Shown here piece after piece: positions 19,629 to 28,048 of a stretch of DNA of 64,000 bases. The DNA is from Jannaschia maritima (GTDB taxonomy: Bacteria; Pseudomonadota; Alphaproteobacteria; Rhodobacterales; Rhodobacteraceae), in contig NZ_JARGZA010000009.1 in the NCBI RefSeq assembly GCF_030973515.1, positions 1-64,000 of the forward strand. The letters are read 5' to 3'. The notes under the pieces were generated by a model, which saw only the letters and a program-made list of their open reading frames with translations, did no database searches and had not been told where the DNA came from. Positions within the stretch are counted from its first letter, which is position 1, and the number at the start of each line of letters is the position of its first letter. The position numbers and the translations under genes are program-made.

Positions 19629-20434
19629 GACGCGCCGAGCCGGTCGGACAGCCATGCGGCGAGGGATCGCGGGTCGACCGCGGCCGGCGGATCGACCGCA
19701 TCCAGGACCAGCCGCGACGGGGCCCAGACGGCCAATCCCGCGCCACGCAGCAGATGGACCAGTTCCGTCCGGGTGTCGGCGACGATGCACCGCGGATCCT
19801 GCGCGGCCAGGCGCCAAGCCGCGATCTCGGTCGCCAGAAGGTCGATGCGGCGCTGAGCCTGCGCAATGCCGGTGCGGGGCCGGGCATCCCCGGGCGCGGC
19901 CAGGATGACCGTGGGCCCATGCGTCGTCGCATCGTCGAGCCAGGCGGACAGGTCCGCCACGGCGTCGTCGTGCACCACCACCCGCAGGCCGTCGATCCGT
20001 TCGCCGTCGTCTGGCCCCGCCGTGCCGGACCGGCGCACGATCTCGACCCCCAATGCGTGGGGGCCGCGATCCAACTTCTCGATGCGCACGAAGACCAAGG
20101 CGGCCCGGCCGTGTCGCAGGATGCGGGCGGCGATGCGTTCGGCCAGAGCTTCGAGCAGGTTCAAGCGGCCGGCCGCAAGCTCGGCGTCGATGGCATCGAC
20201 CAGCGCGTCGTAGGACAGGATCCCGTCCACGTCGTCCGAGGCGGCCGCGCCGGGATCGGGCGTCACCTCCGCTGCGATGTCGAAGCGCAGGCGCTGCCGT
20301 CGGCCGCGTTCCTCCTGGAAAGCGCCGATCTCGACCTCGCGCACGTGGTCCCGCAGGGTGATGCGGTCCCGCGGCATCGCGGAGGCGCGCGCGTCACCGA
20401 AGGGCGCGCCGCGGAAGCTGTCGTCGCGGTCCAT
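19625..20434 (-). CDS. folB: Dihydroneopterin aldolase with a C-terminal extension
   Basis: 269 residues. The first ~125 form one FolB domain (ITLRDHVREVEIGAFQEERG, DDVDGILSYDALVDAI, NLLEALAERIAARIL, with the catalytic-region VRIEKLD). The remaining ~140 residues (DGLRVVVHDDAVADLSAWLD through RRIDLLATEIAAWRLAAQDP) are not part of FolB and I cannot assign them. The protein makes 6-hydroxymethyl-dihydropterin for FolP, encoded next. GAAGGGA precedes the ATG. Confidence 0.85.
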   Translation of the reverse strand: MDRDDSFRGAPFGDARASAMPRDRITLRDHVREVEIGAFQEERGRRQRLRFDIAAEVTPDPGAAASDDVDGILSYDALVDAIDAELAAGRLNLLEALAERIAARILRHGRAALVFVRIEKLDRGPHALGVEIVRRSGTAGPDDGERIDGLRVVVHDDAVADLSAWLDDATTHGPTVILAAPGDARPRTGIAQAQRRIDLLATEIAAWRLAAQDPRCIVADTRTELVHLLRGAGLAVWAPSRLVLDAVDPPAAVDPRSLAAWLSDRLGAS

Positions 20435-20487
20435 GGCGTCCCTTCACCACGGGCGGGGGCGAAACGCAAAGGGTCGGGCGTGCAGGA

Positions 20488-21117
20488 TCATGCATCCGGC
20501 GTGCGGCGATAGAAGACGTGACGGCCCACCTGCGCCGTGCGGGGATAGACCTGCGCCCAGTACGGATCGACGTATGTCGCGTGATAATGCGTGGCGTCAC
20601 CCGTCAAGCGGCGGGGCGCGCCGCCCAGCATGTGGGCCGCGATCCCTTCGGCGTCGCGCCAAGCGGCGGGGTCGTCCACCTCCTCCGGGATGCCGTCGCA
20701 GGTATAGCTGAACTGGCAGGCGTCGATGCGGCCGGTGCCCTCGTTCACGACGGCGCATACGGTATCAGGATACCGCGCATCGTCGACCCGGTTCAGCACG
20801 ACCTCGGCCACGGCCACCTGCCCGGAGATCGGCTCACCCCGCGCTTCGAAGTAGATCGCCTCCGCAAGGCATCCCTTCGCGTCCGCGGCATGGCGAACGG
20901 GGCCGCGGGCGGACGTATCCGGGCGGCGCGGGACGTCCGCGATATCCGGCGCAGGCTCGTCCAGGGGGCGGACGCGGATTGCCAACGGCCGGGCCCCGTT
21001 CCGGATCGGCGCGGCCCGTCCCCAGGCGGAGGGTGCGGCCGCGACGGGATCCGAACGGAACAGGGACTGCGCGGAGGCCTGGACGGTGGTCAGAAGCAGG
21101 ATCAGCAGGACGCGCAT
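20488..21117 (-). CDS. Cell-wall hydrolase, SleB/Hydrolase_2 family, exported
   Basis: 209 residues with a signal peptide (MRVLLILLLTTVQASA), a low-complexity linker, and a Hydrolase_2 domain from about residue 80. That domain contains AIYFEARGEP with the presumed catalytic Glu, QVAVAEVVLNRV and the CQFSYTCDG and YHATYVDPYW blocks. Related proteins cleave peptidoglycan glycan strands (spore-cortex enzyme fold) and in non-spore-formers act in cell-wall turnover. Location is periplasmic. It stands alone between folB and the PPDK-like gene. Confidence 0.85.
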   Translation of the reverse strand: MRVLLILLLTTVQASAQSLFRSDPVAAAPSAWGRAAPIRNGARPLAIRVRPLDEPAPDIADVPRRPDTSARGPVRHAADAKGCLAEAIYFEARGEPISGQVAVAEVVLNRVDDARYPDTVCAVVNEGTGRIDACQFSYTCDGIPEEVDDPAAWRDAEGIAAHMLGGAPRRLTGDATHYHATYVDPYWAQVYPRTAQVGRHVFYRRTPDA

Positions 21118-21191
21118 GGCGTCGTCCTAAACGGGGGACGGTTACCGCCGCGTTAGCGACGACCCGGTGCCGCGAGGGCTGGGTGCCCCCG

Positions 21192-23738
21192 TCAGGTCCG
21201 CGGTCCCGCGTGCCCCGCATCGCGGGCCATCAGGGTCGCCTGGGCGGCAGACAGCTTGGCCACCGGCACCCGGAACGGCGAGCAGGACACGTAGTCGAAC
21301 CCGGCCAACCGGCAGAACGCCACGGATTCCGGGTTGCCCCCATGCTCGCCGCACAGGGCCAGGGTCACGTCCGGCCGCGCCTCGCGCCCCCGCCTGGCGC
21401 CCATCAGAAGCAGCTCGCCCACCCCTTCGATGTCGAGCTGCTGGAAGGGGTCCTCCGGATAGACGCCCTCGTTGACGTAGGCCGACATGAACCGTCCCGC
21501 GTCGTCCCGCGACAGGCCATAGGTCATCTGGGTCAGGTCATTCGTGCCGAAGGACAGGAAGGCCGCGTTCTCGGCGATCTCGCCCGCGCGCAGGGCCGCG
21601 CGCGGCGTCTCGACCATCACGCCCAGGCGATAGTCGAAGGACGCTCCCTGCTCGGCCCGCACGGCGGCGGCCACCGCGTCGATGCGGCGGCCCACCAGCT
21701 CGACCTCCCGCGAGGCCGTGACAAGGGGGATCATGATCTCGGGGCGGACGACGGTGCCTTGCGCCGAGGCGTCCACCGTGGCCTCGAAGATCGCGCGGGC
21801 CTGCATGTCGTAGAGTTCCGGCATCGTCACGCCGAGGCGGACGCCGCGCATGCCGAGCATGGGGTTGTATTCCTGCATGGCTTCGATCTGGGCGCGGACC
21901 TCCGACTGGGGGCGGTCCAGGGCTTCGGCCAGGTCGCGCACGCCCTCCCCGCCCGAAGGCAGGAACTCGTGCAGGGGCGGGTCGAGCAGGCGGATGCAGA
22001 CCGGCAGGCCGTCCATCAGGTGGAACAGGTCGGTGAAATCGGCCCGCTGCATCGGCAGGAGGCGTTCCACCGCGGCGGCACGGTCGCGGGGGGTGGCCGC
22101 GAAGATGGTCTCGCGCATCACGGTCAGGCGGGCGGGGTCGAAGAACATGTGCTCGGTCCGGCACAGGCCGATGCCGTCGACCCCGAAGTTGCGCGCCAGT
22201 GTCGCGTCGGCGACCGTGTCGGCGTTGGCCCGCACGCCGATGTCGCGGATCTGGTCGGACCACGCCATCAGGTCGCCGAACGCCCCGTCGAGCTGAGGCT
22301 CCAGCAGCGGAACGGCGCCGTCCAGGACCTCGCCCGATCCGCCGTCGATCGTGATCTCGTCGCCTTCGCCCAGCGTGCGCCCGCCGGGCAGGACGACCAC
22401 GCGGCGCTTGCCGTCGATGCGCAGCCCCGTGGCGCCGGCGACACAGGGCACGCCCAGACCGCGCGCGATGACCGCGGCGTGGCTGGTAGTGCCACCGCGT
22501 TCGGTCAGCACTCCGTCGGCGGCGTGCATGCCCCGGACGTCGTCGGGCGCGGTTTCCCGACGGACCAGGATGCATGGCTCGTCGCGGGATAGGGACGCTT
22601 GAGCGGCCGCGGAGTCAAACACGATTCGACCGGACGCCGCGCCGGGGGACGCCGCGATGCCCGTCGCCAACACTTTGCGGGCAGCGCGGTGGTCGATCTG
22701 GCAATGCAGGAGGCGGGCCAGGGTGGCGGGGGTGACGCGGCCGATCGCGTCCTCGCGCCGGATGATCCCGTCGCGGGCCAGGGCGGCGGCGATGGCGACG
22801 GTGGCGCGCGCGTCGCGGGGGCAGCGGACCGCGTCCAGCACGAACAGGCGGCCCTGATCGACGGTGAACTCGATCTGCATCTCCTCGCGCAGGCGGGTGC
22901 GGCACAGGGCGCCGGCGGCCAGCAGCTCGTCGAACAACTCGGGCAGGCGTTCCTGCAGGGACGGGCCGCGGGGGTCGCGGGTCAGGTAGAGGGATCCGGC
23001 GCGGCGGGACAGGGCGTCGCGGCCCATGGCCTGCCCGGCATAACGGCCGGTGACCTGCGGCTCCCCCGTTTCGGGGGACACGAACTGGACCACGCCCGAG
23101 CCGGATTCGCCCGGTCCCATGCCCTGCGCCATGCGCTGCACGACGAGGCCCAAACCGGCATCCGCCGGGGCGCCCTGGGCCTGCCGCAGAAGGCGCGCGG
23201 AGGTGCCTTCCCAGGCACGTGCCATGGACCGCAGGACGGCGCCCAACTGGGCTGCGATCGCCTGGGGGAACGCTTCGTCGGCCTCCGCCTCGAAGATGTC
23301 GCGGGCCGCGGCCGGAGTGGCGGCATCGAGGAACGGGGCCTCGTCCAGGCGCATCACCTCGATCGCGTAGGAGCGGATGAAGCGGAGGTAGAGGGCGTCG
23401 GCGACGTCGTGGCCCAGGGTGTTGGACAGCAGGGCGTGGGCGGCGTCGTTCATGCCGATGTTCAGGACCGCGCCGGGGCCGCCCCAATCGGGCATCTCGG
23501 AGGACGAGCGGACCGACAGCAGCAGGGGCGCGGGACCCAGGAGGGACAGCATCGTTGGCAGGTCGGGCAAGCGTCCGTCGGCGATGCCGCGCACGGCGGT
23601 GAAGGGGATCGCGACCGTGGGCGGGACGGGCAGGTCCAGGCGCACGAGGCGTTGCAGGCACTTGGCGCGACGGCCGTGGCGGTCGGCCGCGATGTCCGCG
23701 GTCGGCGTGATCTCGGCGAAGCCTGGCGTGTCGAGCAT
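21192..23738 (-). CDS. ppdK: Pyruvate phosphate dikinase-like phosphotransferase
   Basis: 848 residues in the PPDK/PEP-synthase plan: ATP-binding domain (with LLSVRSSSEMPDWGGPGAVL), swivelling phosphohistidine domain with the catalytic His in LTERGGTTSHAAVIARG, and C-terminal PEP/pyruvate barrel (GIGLCRTEHMFFDPARL, EYNPMLGMRGVRLG, LSFGTNDLTQMTYGLSRDD, proton-donor Cys in ALCGEHGG). PPDK interconverts pyruvate, ATP and Pi with PEP, AMP and PPi; with pyruvate carboxylase at 48674 it links the PEP-pyruvate-oxaloacetate node. It is slightly shorter than the ~880-residue canonical enzyme because the N-terminus is trimmed. It has a strong promoter with a palindromic operator (see 23770). Confidence 0.88.
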   Translation of the reverse strand: MLDTPGFAEITPTADIAADRHGRRAKCLQRLVRLDLPVPPTVAIPFTAVRGIADGRLPDLPTMLSLLGPAPLLLSVRSSSEMPDWGGPGAVLNIGMNDAAHALLSNTLGHDVADALYLRFIRSYAIEVMRLDEAPFLDAATPAAARDIFEAEADEAFPQAIAAQLGAVLRSMARAWEGTSARLLRQAQGAPADAGLGLVVQRMAQGMGPGESGSGVVQFVSPETGEPQVTGRYAGQAMGRDALSRRAGSLYLTRDPRGPSLQERLPELFDELLAAGALCRTRLREEMQIEFTVDQGRLFVLDAVRCPRDARATVAIAAALARDGIIRREDAIGRVTPATLARLLHCQIDHRAARKVLATGIAASPGAASGRIVFDSAAAQASLSRDEPCILVRRETAPDDVRGMHAADGVLTERGGTTSHAAVIARGLGVPCVAGATGLRIDGKRRVVVLPGGRTLGEGDEITIDGGSGEVLDGAVPLLEPQLDGAFGDLMAWSDQIRDIGVRANADTVADATLARNFGVDGIGLCRTEHMFFDPARLTVMRETIFAATPRDRAAAVERLLPMQRADFTDLFHLMDGLPVCIRLLDPPLHEFLPSGGEGVRDLAEALDRPQSEVRAQIEAMQEYNPMLGMRGVRLGVTMPELYDMQARAIFEATVDASAQGTVVRPEIMIPLVTASREVELVGRRIDAVAAAVRAEQGASFDYRLGVMVETPRAALRAGEIAENAAFLSFGTNDLTQMTYGLSRDDAGRFMSAYVNEGVYPEDPFQQLDIEGVGELLLMGARRGREARPDVTLALCGEHGGNPESVAFCRLAGFDYVSCSPFRVPVAKLSAAQATLMARDAGHAGPRT

Positions 23739-23769
23739 GTCGAACCTTTCGCACGTGCAGCGCAGTACC

Positions 23770-23799
23770 TATGCCGCACTGCGGCATACTCAATGTCAA
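23770..23799 (-). promoter_or_regulatory. ppdK promoter with palindromic operator
   Basis: Reading on the minus strand, a perfect -35 TTGACA (+ coordinates 23794-23799) is followed by the perfect 9-1-9 palindrome TATGCCGCA-C-TGCGGCATA (23770-23788), which occupies the spacer and -10 area and ends 31 bp before the start codon. A protein bound there would block RNA polymerase. The same palindrome core, ATGCCGC-N3-GCGGCAT, is at 43990 before the DUF1127/sRNA locus. Confidence 0.7.
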
Positions 23800-23869
23800 C
23801 CACAACCGACATGACGCGACGTGGTTTCCGAATCGTTCGCGCCACCCGGCGATATCGCCGAAAATACCC

Positions 23870-23908
23870 GTACACCCCCCGTACACCCCCCGTGCACCCC
23901 CCGTGCAT
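23870..23908 (-). repeat. Three-copy 11-bp G-tract repeat array (site B)
   Basis: Written on the plus strand: GTAC, then three units of ACCCCCCGTRC, then AT. This is the reverse complement of the array at 14281. It lies 130-170 bp upstream of ppdK, in the gap after glyS. Confidence 0.85.
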
Positions 23909-23926
23909 ACGGATCCGTGCATCGCG

Positions 23927-23994
23927 CCCCCACGGCCGGAGCGGCGGGCGGCGCAAGCGCGAATGGCGCAGGCGTCGGTTTGCGGCCGTGGGGG
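23927..23994. repeat. 12-bp inverted repeat in the glyS-ppdK gap
   Basis: CCCCCACGGCCG (23927-23938) and CGGCCGTGGGGG (23983-23994) are exact reverse complements with a 44-bp spacer. They follow the terminal region of glyS on the minus strand and precede ppdK. There is no T-tract. The whole 23739-24090 gap (352 bp) otherwise holds only the ppdK promoter/operator and the 11-bp array; no gene is visible. Confidence 0.5.
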
Positions 23995-24090
23995 TGGCGC
24001 GGCGGGGGCGGTCGGGTGTGGGAGGAGGACGGCCGGGGTTCGGTGCGGGTGGCGGCGGACCCCGGGGTCGGGGCCTGGGGATGCGGGACC

Positions 24091-26196
24091 CTAGCCTTCC
24101 ACCCGCGACAGGTCGGCGATGCGTTCGGCGGTACGCACGATCTGGGACAGGAGGTTGAGGCGGTTGCGCCGGATGCTGGGGGAGTTGGCGTTGACCTGCA
24201 CGGCTTCGAAGAACGCGTCGATGGGGCCGCGCAGGGGGGCCAGGGCGGCCATGGCAGCGGCGTAGTCTTCCGCCCCCAGAGCGGCGTCGATGGCGGGGCT
24301 TGCGGCGTCCAGGGCGTCGAACAGGGCGCGTTCCTCAGCCGTCTCGGCCAGGGCGCGTTCGGCGCCGTAGGAGTATTCGACGCCGTCGCGATCCTCGGCC
24401 TGCGTCAGGATGTTCCTGGCGCGGCGGTAGAGTTGGATCAGCGTCTCGCCGTCGGGGGTGGCGAGGAAGGCGTTCAAGGCGCGGGCGCGGGACACCAGGT
24501 CGGCCAGATCGTCCGTGCGGTCGCCGGTCAGGCAGGCGTCGATGACGTCGTGGCGGATGCCTTCGTCGCGGAGGTACACCTTGAGGCGGTCGTGGAGGAA
24601 GGCCTCCAAGTTCGCCGGCTCAGCCATTCCTGAAAAGTCTTCCGGATCGTTCGGGTCCGGCTGCGCTAGTCCGTATGCACTGAACCCAGAACGCATAGGC
24701 CCCCAAAGAGGTAGTATGATGCGGTTATCGAGCACCAAACGGATGACGCCCAACGCCGCTCGTCTTAGCGCATAGGGATCTTTCGATCCGGTCGGCCTCT
24801 CGTCGATGGCCCAGAATCCGGTGAGGGTGTCGATCTTGTCGGCGAGGGCGACGGCGACCGTCACCGGGTCTGTCGGGACGGTGTCGGAGGGACCGAGGGG
24901 GGCGTAGTGGTCGCGGGCGGCGTCGGCCACCGCCTCGGGTTCGCCGGCTTCGAGGGCGTAGTAGCGGCCCATGACGCCCTGTAGCTCGGGGAATTCATAG
25001 ACCATCTCGGAGGCCAGGTCGGCCTTCGCCAGACGGGCGGCCCGTTCGGCCTGGTCGGGGTCGGCGCCGACGCCCGGGGCGATCTCGCGCGCAAGCGCCG
25101 CGATGCGCTCGATCCGATCGGCCTGGCTGCCCAGCTTGGCGTGGAAGGTGACGTTCGCCAGCTTCGCCAGCCATTCGTCCATGCCGGCCTTCGCGACGCG
25201 CAGGTCGTTCTCCCAGAAGAAGGCGGCGTCGGCCAGGCGGGCGGACAGGACGCGGCCGTTGCCCGCCAGGATCGTGGCCCCGTCGTCCGCCGTGTCGCGG
25301 TTGGCGACCGTGACGAAGTGGGTGATACGGCCCGTGCGGTCGGCGGCGGAGAAGAACTTCTGATGCTCGCGCATCGAGGTCTGAAGCACCTCCGGCGGCA
25401 GGGACAGGAAGCGATCCTCGATCCGGCCCATCAGGGGGACGGGCCATTCGACCAGTCCCGCAACTTCGGCCAGCAACCCCTTGTCTTCCTTCACTTCGAC
25501 GCCTGAGGCGAAGGCCAGGTTGGTCGCGCCCTGCCAGATCGCGTCGGCGCGTTCGTCGGCCGACAGGACGACATGGGCGCGCTTCAGCTTCCGTTCGTAA
25601 TCGCCGAAGCCTGTGACGCGGAAGGGGCCCGGCGCCATGAAGCGGTGGCCTTCGGTGACGTCGGCCGCGGCGATGCCGTCCACGTCCAGGAGCACCACCT
25701 CCACCCCGTCCTCGCGCGTCAGAATGCACAGGATGCGGCGCAGGGGGCGGACCCAGCGCAGCGGGCCGTCGCCCCAGCGCATCGACTTGGGCCAGGGGAA
25801 GTTGCGGATCGTACGTTCGAGCACCTCCGCCACGATGTCGGCCGCCGGACGGCCCGGATGGGTGACCGTGGCGAACAGCACCCGGCCCTTCTTGTCGTCG
25901 CGTTCTTCCAGCTCGTCGCGGGACAGGCCGGTGGAACGCAGGAACCCGTCGATCGCCTTCTCTGGCGCGTCGGCCTTGGGGCCGCGGCGTTCTTCGGTCC
26001 GGGTGGGGCTTTCGTCGGTCAGGCCGTCCACGCGAAGGGCCAGGCGGCGGGGCGTGGCGAAAGCCGCTGCCCCGTCATAGGTCAATCCGGCCTCAACCAG
26101 GCCGTCGGTCATCAGGCGCCGCAGGTCGGCGGCGGCGCGGGCCTGCATGCGGGCCGGGATCTCCTCGGAGAAGAGTTCGATCAGGAGGTCGGGCAT
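24091..26196 (-). CDS. glyS: Glycyl-tRNA synthetase beta subunit
   Basis: 701-residue beta chain of the alpha2-beta2 bacterial GlyRS; it recognises tRNA-Gly while the alpha chain (glyQ) activates glycine. It starts MPDLLIELFSEEIPARMQ and contains GHRFMAPGPFRVTGFGDYER, LQTSMREHQKFFS and the C-terminal anticodon-binding helices. It begins 4 nt after the small membrane gene at 26201, giving the order glyQ - small gene - glyS. A patch near 24610-24790 has visibly lower GC (about 57% over 180 bp) than the rest of the gene while the protein stays intact. Confidence 0.96.
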   Translation of the reverse strand: MPDLLIELFSEEIPARMQARAAADLRRLMTDGLVEAGLTYDGAAAFATPRRLALRVDGLTDESPTRTEERRGPKADAPEKAIDGFLRSTGLSRDELEERDDKKGRVLFATVTHPGRPAADIVAEVLERTIRNFPWPKSMRWGDGPLRWVRPLRRILCILTREDGVEVVLLDVDGIAAADVTEGHRFMAPGPFRVTGFGDYERKLKRAHVVLSADERADAIWQGATNLAFASGVEVKEDKGLLAEVAGLVEWPVPLMGRIEDRFLSLPPEVLQTSMREHQKFFSAADRTGRITHFVTVANRDTADDGATILAGNGRVLSARLADAAFFWENDLRVAKAGMDEWLAKLANVTFHAKLGSQADRIERIAALAREIAPGVGADPDQAERAARLAKADLASEMVYEFPELQGVMGRYYALEAGEPEAVADAARDHYAPLGPSDTVPTDPVTVAVALADKIDTLTGFWAIDERPTGSKDPYALRRAALGVIRLVLDNRIILPLWGPMRSGFSAYGLAQPDPNDPEDFSGMAEPANLEAFLHDRLKVYLRDEGIRHDVIDACLTGDRTDDLADLVSRARALNAFLATPDGETLIQLYRRARNILTQAEDRDGVEYSYGAERALAETAEERALFDALDAASPAIDAALGAEDYAAAMAALAPLRGPIDAFFEAVQVNANSPSIRRNRLNLLSQIVRTAERIADLSRVEG

Positions 26197-26200
26197 GGGG

Positions 26201-26719
26201 TCAGTCCTGTCCCTCGGCCAGTGGCGTGAAGGTGTCGCGATCGGGGCAGGCCTCGCCCACGACGCTGCCGTCGAAGGACTTGCGCCCGCAATCGTTCAAT
26301 TCGTGCCACGCCCATCCGCGTCCGTCGTCCGCCAGGGCCACGATGCGGTCCACGCCGTAGGCCGCGTTCTTCACCGCGACGTGCGCCGTCGCCTGGCCGG
26401 ATGCCAGCAGGTCCGCCACCGCTTCGGCATCGAAGCAGTCGAACCAGCCGGGGGCGACGGTGGGGGCCGGGTTCGCCACCGGCGCGGCATCGATCGGCGT
26501 GCCGTCGTGGCGGAAGCAGGCGCGGAAGCCCAACGGCGAGGAGGCGGAGGCGATGGCGGCGACGTCGGTGGCGTCCACCGGCAGGGTCACGGGGCCGTCC
26601 AGTTCGTCCCAATAGGCGTGGACCTGCGTGTACCACAGGCCCGCGCCGCCCAGGGCGCAGATGACGGCGATGCTCAGGATGACGGCCTTGCCGAGCGTTT
26701 GGCGGCGGGCGGGGGTCAT
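26201..26719 (-). CDS. Small membrane-anchored protein between glyQ and glyS (DUF6446-like)
   Basis: 172 residues. The start MTPARRQTLGKAVILSIAVI gives a single N-terminal membrane helix (about 11-30) and a periplasmic domain with four cysteines (FRACFRHD, FDCFDAE, NDCGRKS, GEACPDRD), probably two disulfides. The order glyQ - this gene - glyS is typical of Rhodobacterales, where I recall it as a DUF6446 protein; the name is from memory. Function is unknown; there is no evidence of a role in tRNA charging. A 4-nt gap to glyS indicates an operon. Confidence 0.7.
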   Translation of the reverse strand: MTPARRQTLGKAVILSIAVICALGGAGLWYTQVHAYWDELDGPVTLPVDATDVAAIASASSPLGFRACFRHDGTPIDAAPVANPAPTVAPGWFDCFDAEAVADLLASGQATAHVAVKNAAYGVDRIVALADDGRGWAWHELNDCGRKSFDGSVVGEACPDRDTFTPLAEGQD

Positions 26720-26764
26720 CGTGGAAGAACCAATGGCGCGACGCCCGCAGCTTGCACCAATGGC

Positions 26765-26798
26765 CCGGTGCGCGGGGTCGCAGACCCCGTCGCGCCGG
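26765..26798. repeat. REP-like imperfect palindrome after glyQ
   Basis: CCGG, then a CGGGGTC / GACCCCG core stem around a GCA loop, then CCGG, forming one long imperfect hairpin with small bulges. It sits in the 259-bp gap between glyQ and the small membrane gene, which otherwise shows nothing recognisable. There is no T-tract; it may protect or partly terminate the glyQ transcript. Confidence 0.45.
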
Positions 26799-26978
26799 AG
26801 GCGTGCATCCGCACGACGCCAGCGGCGGACCGTCCCGCAATCTGCCGCTTCGATGACGTCGCGCACCCGCCGATGGGTTCGGATGCCGGCGGCACCATAA
26901 ACGAACAGGCCACGACCGTCGGAGCGTCACCCCCCGGTCCGCCGCTGGCCCTGCTCGACCCTCCGGTCGGACCATTCC

Positions 26979-27911
26979 TCATGCCGCTTCCCACCCGCCC
27001 GCGGGCGTTTTCAGGAACGCATCCGCGCATGCCTTCGTCAGCGCGCGGACCCGGCCGATATAGGCCTGGCGTTCGGTCACGGAGATCACGCCGCGCGCGT
27101 CGAGCAGGTTGAACAGGTGGCTGGCCTTGATCGCCTGGTCGTATGCCGGCTGCGCCATGACGATGCGGCGACCGGTGCGGGGATCGTCCGCGGGCTGGTC
27201 CAGGATGCGGCGGCATTCGGCTTCGGCGTCCCGGAAGTGCCCTTCCAACATCGCGGTGTCGGCGGTGTCGAAGTTCCATCGGGCGTACTGCGCCTCCGCC
27301 TCGCGGAACACGTCGCCATAGGTCAGGGGGATGGGGGCATCGGGGGCGTTGAACGGCATGGCGTTGCCGTCGTCCCGGCCCAGCACGTACATCGCCAGGC
27401 GTTCCAGGCCATAGGTCAGCTCGCCCGACACGGGGCGGCAATCGTGGCCGCCGACCTGCTGGAAGTAGGTGAACTGCGACACCTCCATCCCGTCGCACCA
27501 CACCTCCCACCCCAGGCCCCAGGCGCCGAGCGTGGGGGATTCCCAGTCGTCCTCCACGAAGCGGATGTCGTGGAGCGCCATGTCGATGCCGATGGCTTGG
27601 AGGCTGCCGAGGTAGAGCTCCTGCAGGTCGGGCGGGCTGGGCTTTATGATGACCTGGTACTGGTAGTAGTGCTGCCAGCGGTTCGGGCTGTCGCCGTAGC
27701 GGCCGTCGGTGGGGCGGCGCGAGGGCTGCACGTAGGCCGCGGTCCACGGCACCGGGCCCAGCGCGCGCAGGGTCGTGGCCGGGTGGAAGGTGCCGGCGCC
27801 CACCTCCATGTCGTAGGGTTGCAGGATCGCGCAGCCCCGTTCCGCCCAGTACGCCTGCAGGCGCAGGATGATGTCCTGGAACGAACGGGGCGCGTCTGGG
27901 GCGTCGGGCAT
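26979..27911 (-). CDS. glyQ: Glycyl-tRNA synthetase alpha subunit
   Basis: 310-residue class II catalytic subunit that activates glycine. Motifs seen: [50 protein letters not shown] and the [13 protein letters not shown] active-site region. ATG 27911 ([11 protein letters not shown]) is preferred over a longer frame that begins with a Pro/Arg-rich stretch. It is first in the glyQ - small gene - glyS block. Confidence 0.96.
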   Translation of the reverse strand: MPDAPDAPRSFQDIILRLQAYWAERGCAILQPYDMEVGAGTFHPATTLRALGPVPWTAAYVQPSRRPTDGRYGDSPNRWQHYYQYQVIIKPSPPDLQELYLGSLQAIGIDMALHDIRFVEDDWESPTLGAWGLGWEVWCDGMEVSQFTYFQQVGGHDCRPVSGELTYGLERLAMYVLGRDDGNAMPFNAPDAPIPLTYGDVFREAEAQYARWNFDTADTAMLEGHFRDAEAECRRILDQPADDPRTGRRIVMAQPAYDQAIKASHLFNLLDARGVISVTERQAYIGRVRALTKACADAFLKTPAGGWEAA

Positions 27912-28048
27912 GGCACTCGGGGGGTGGGGCTGGCGGGTCCGGGCGCGTCTATGCGGCAACAGGCAAGGCGTCAACGCGGGCGGGCGGGTTTCGCGCGGGC
28001 AAGCGTTGCGCCACGGTACCGCGGTTCCGAGCGGAGGGGTGTTGGGCG

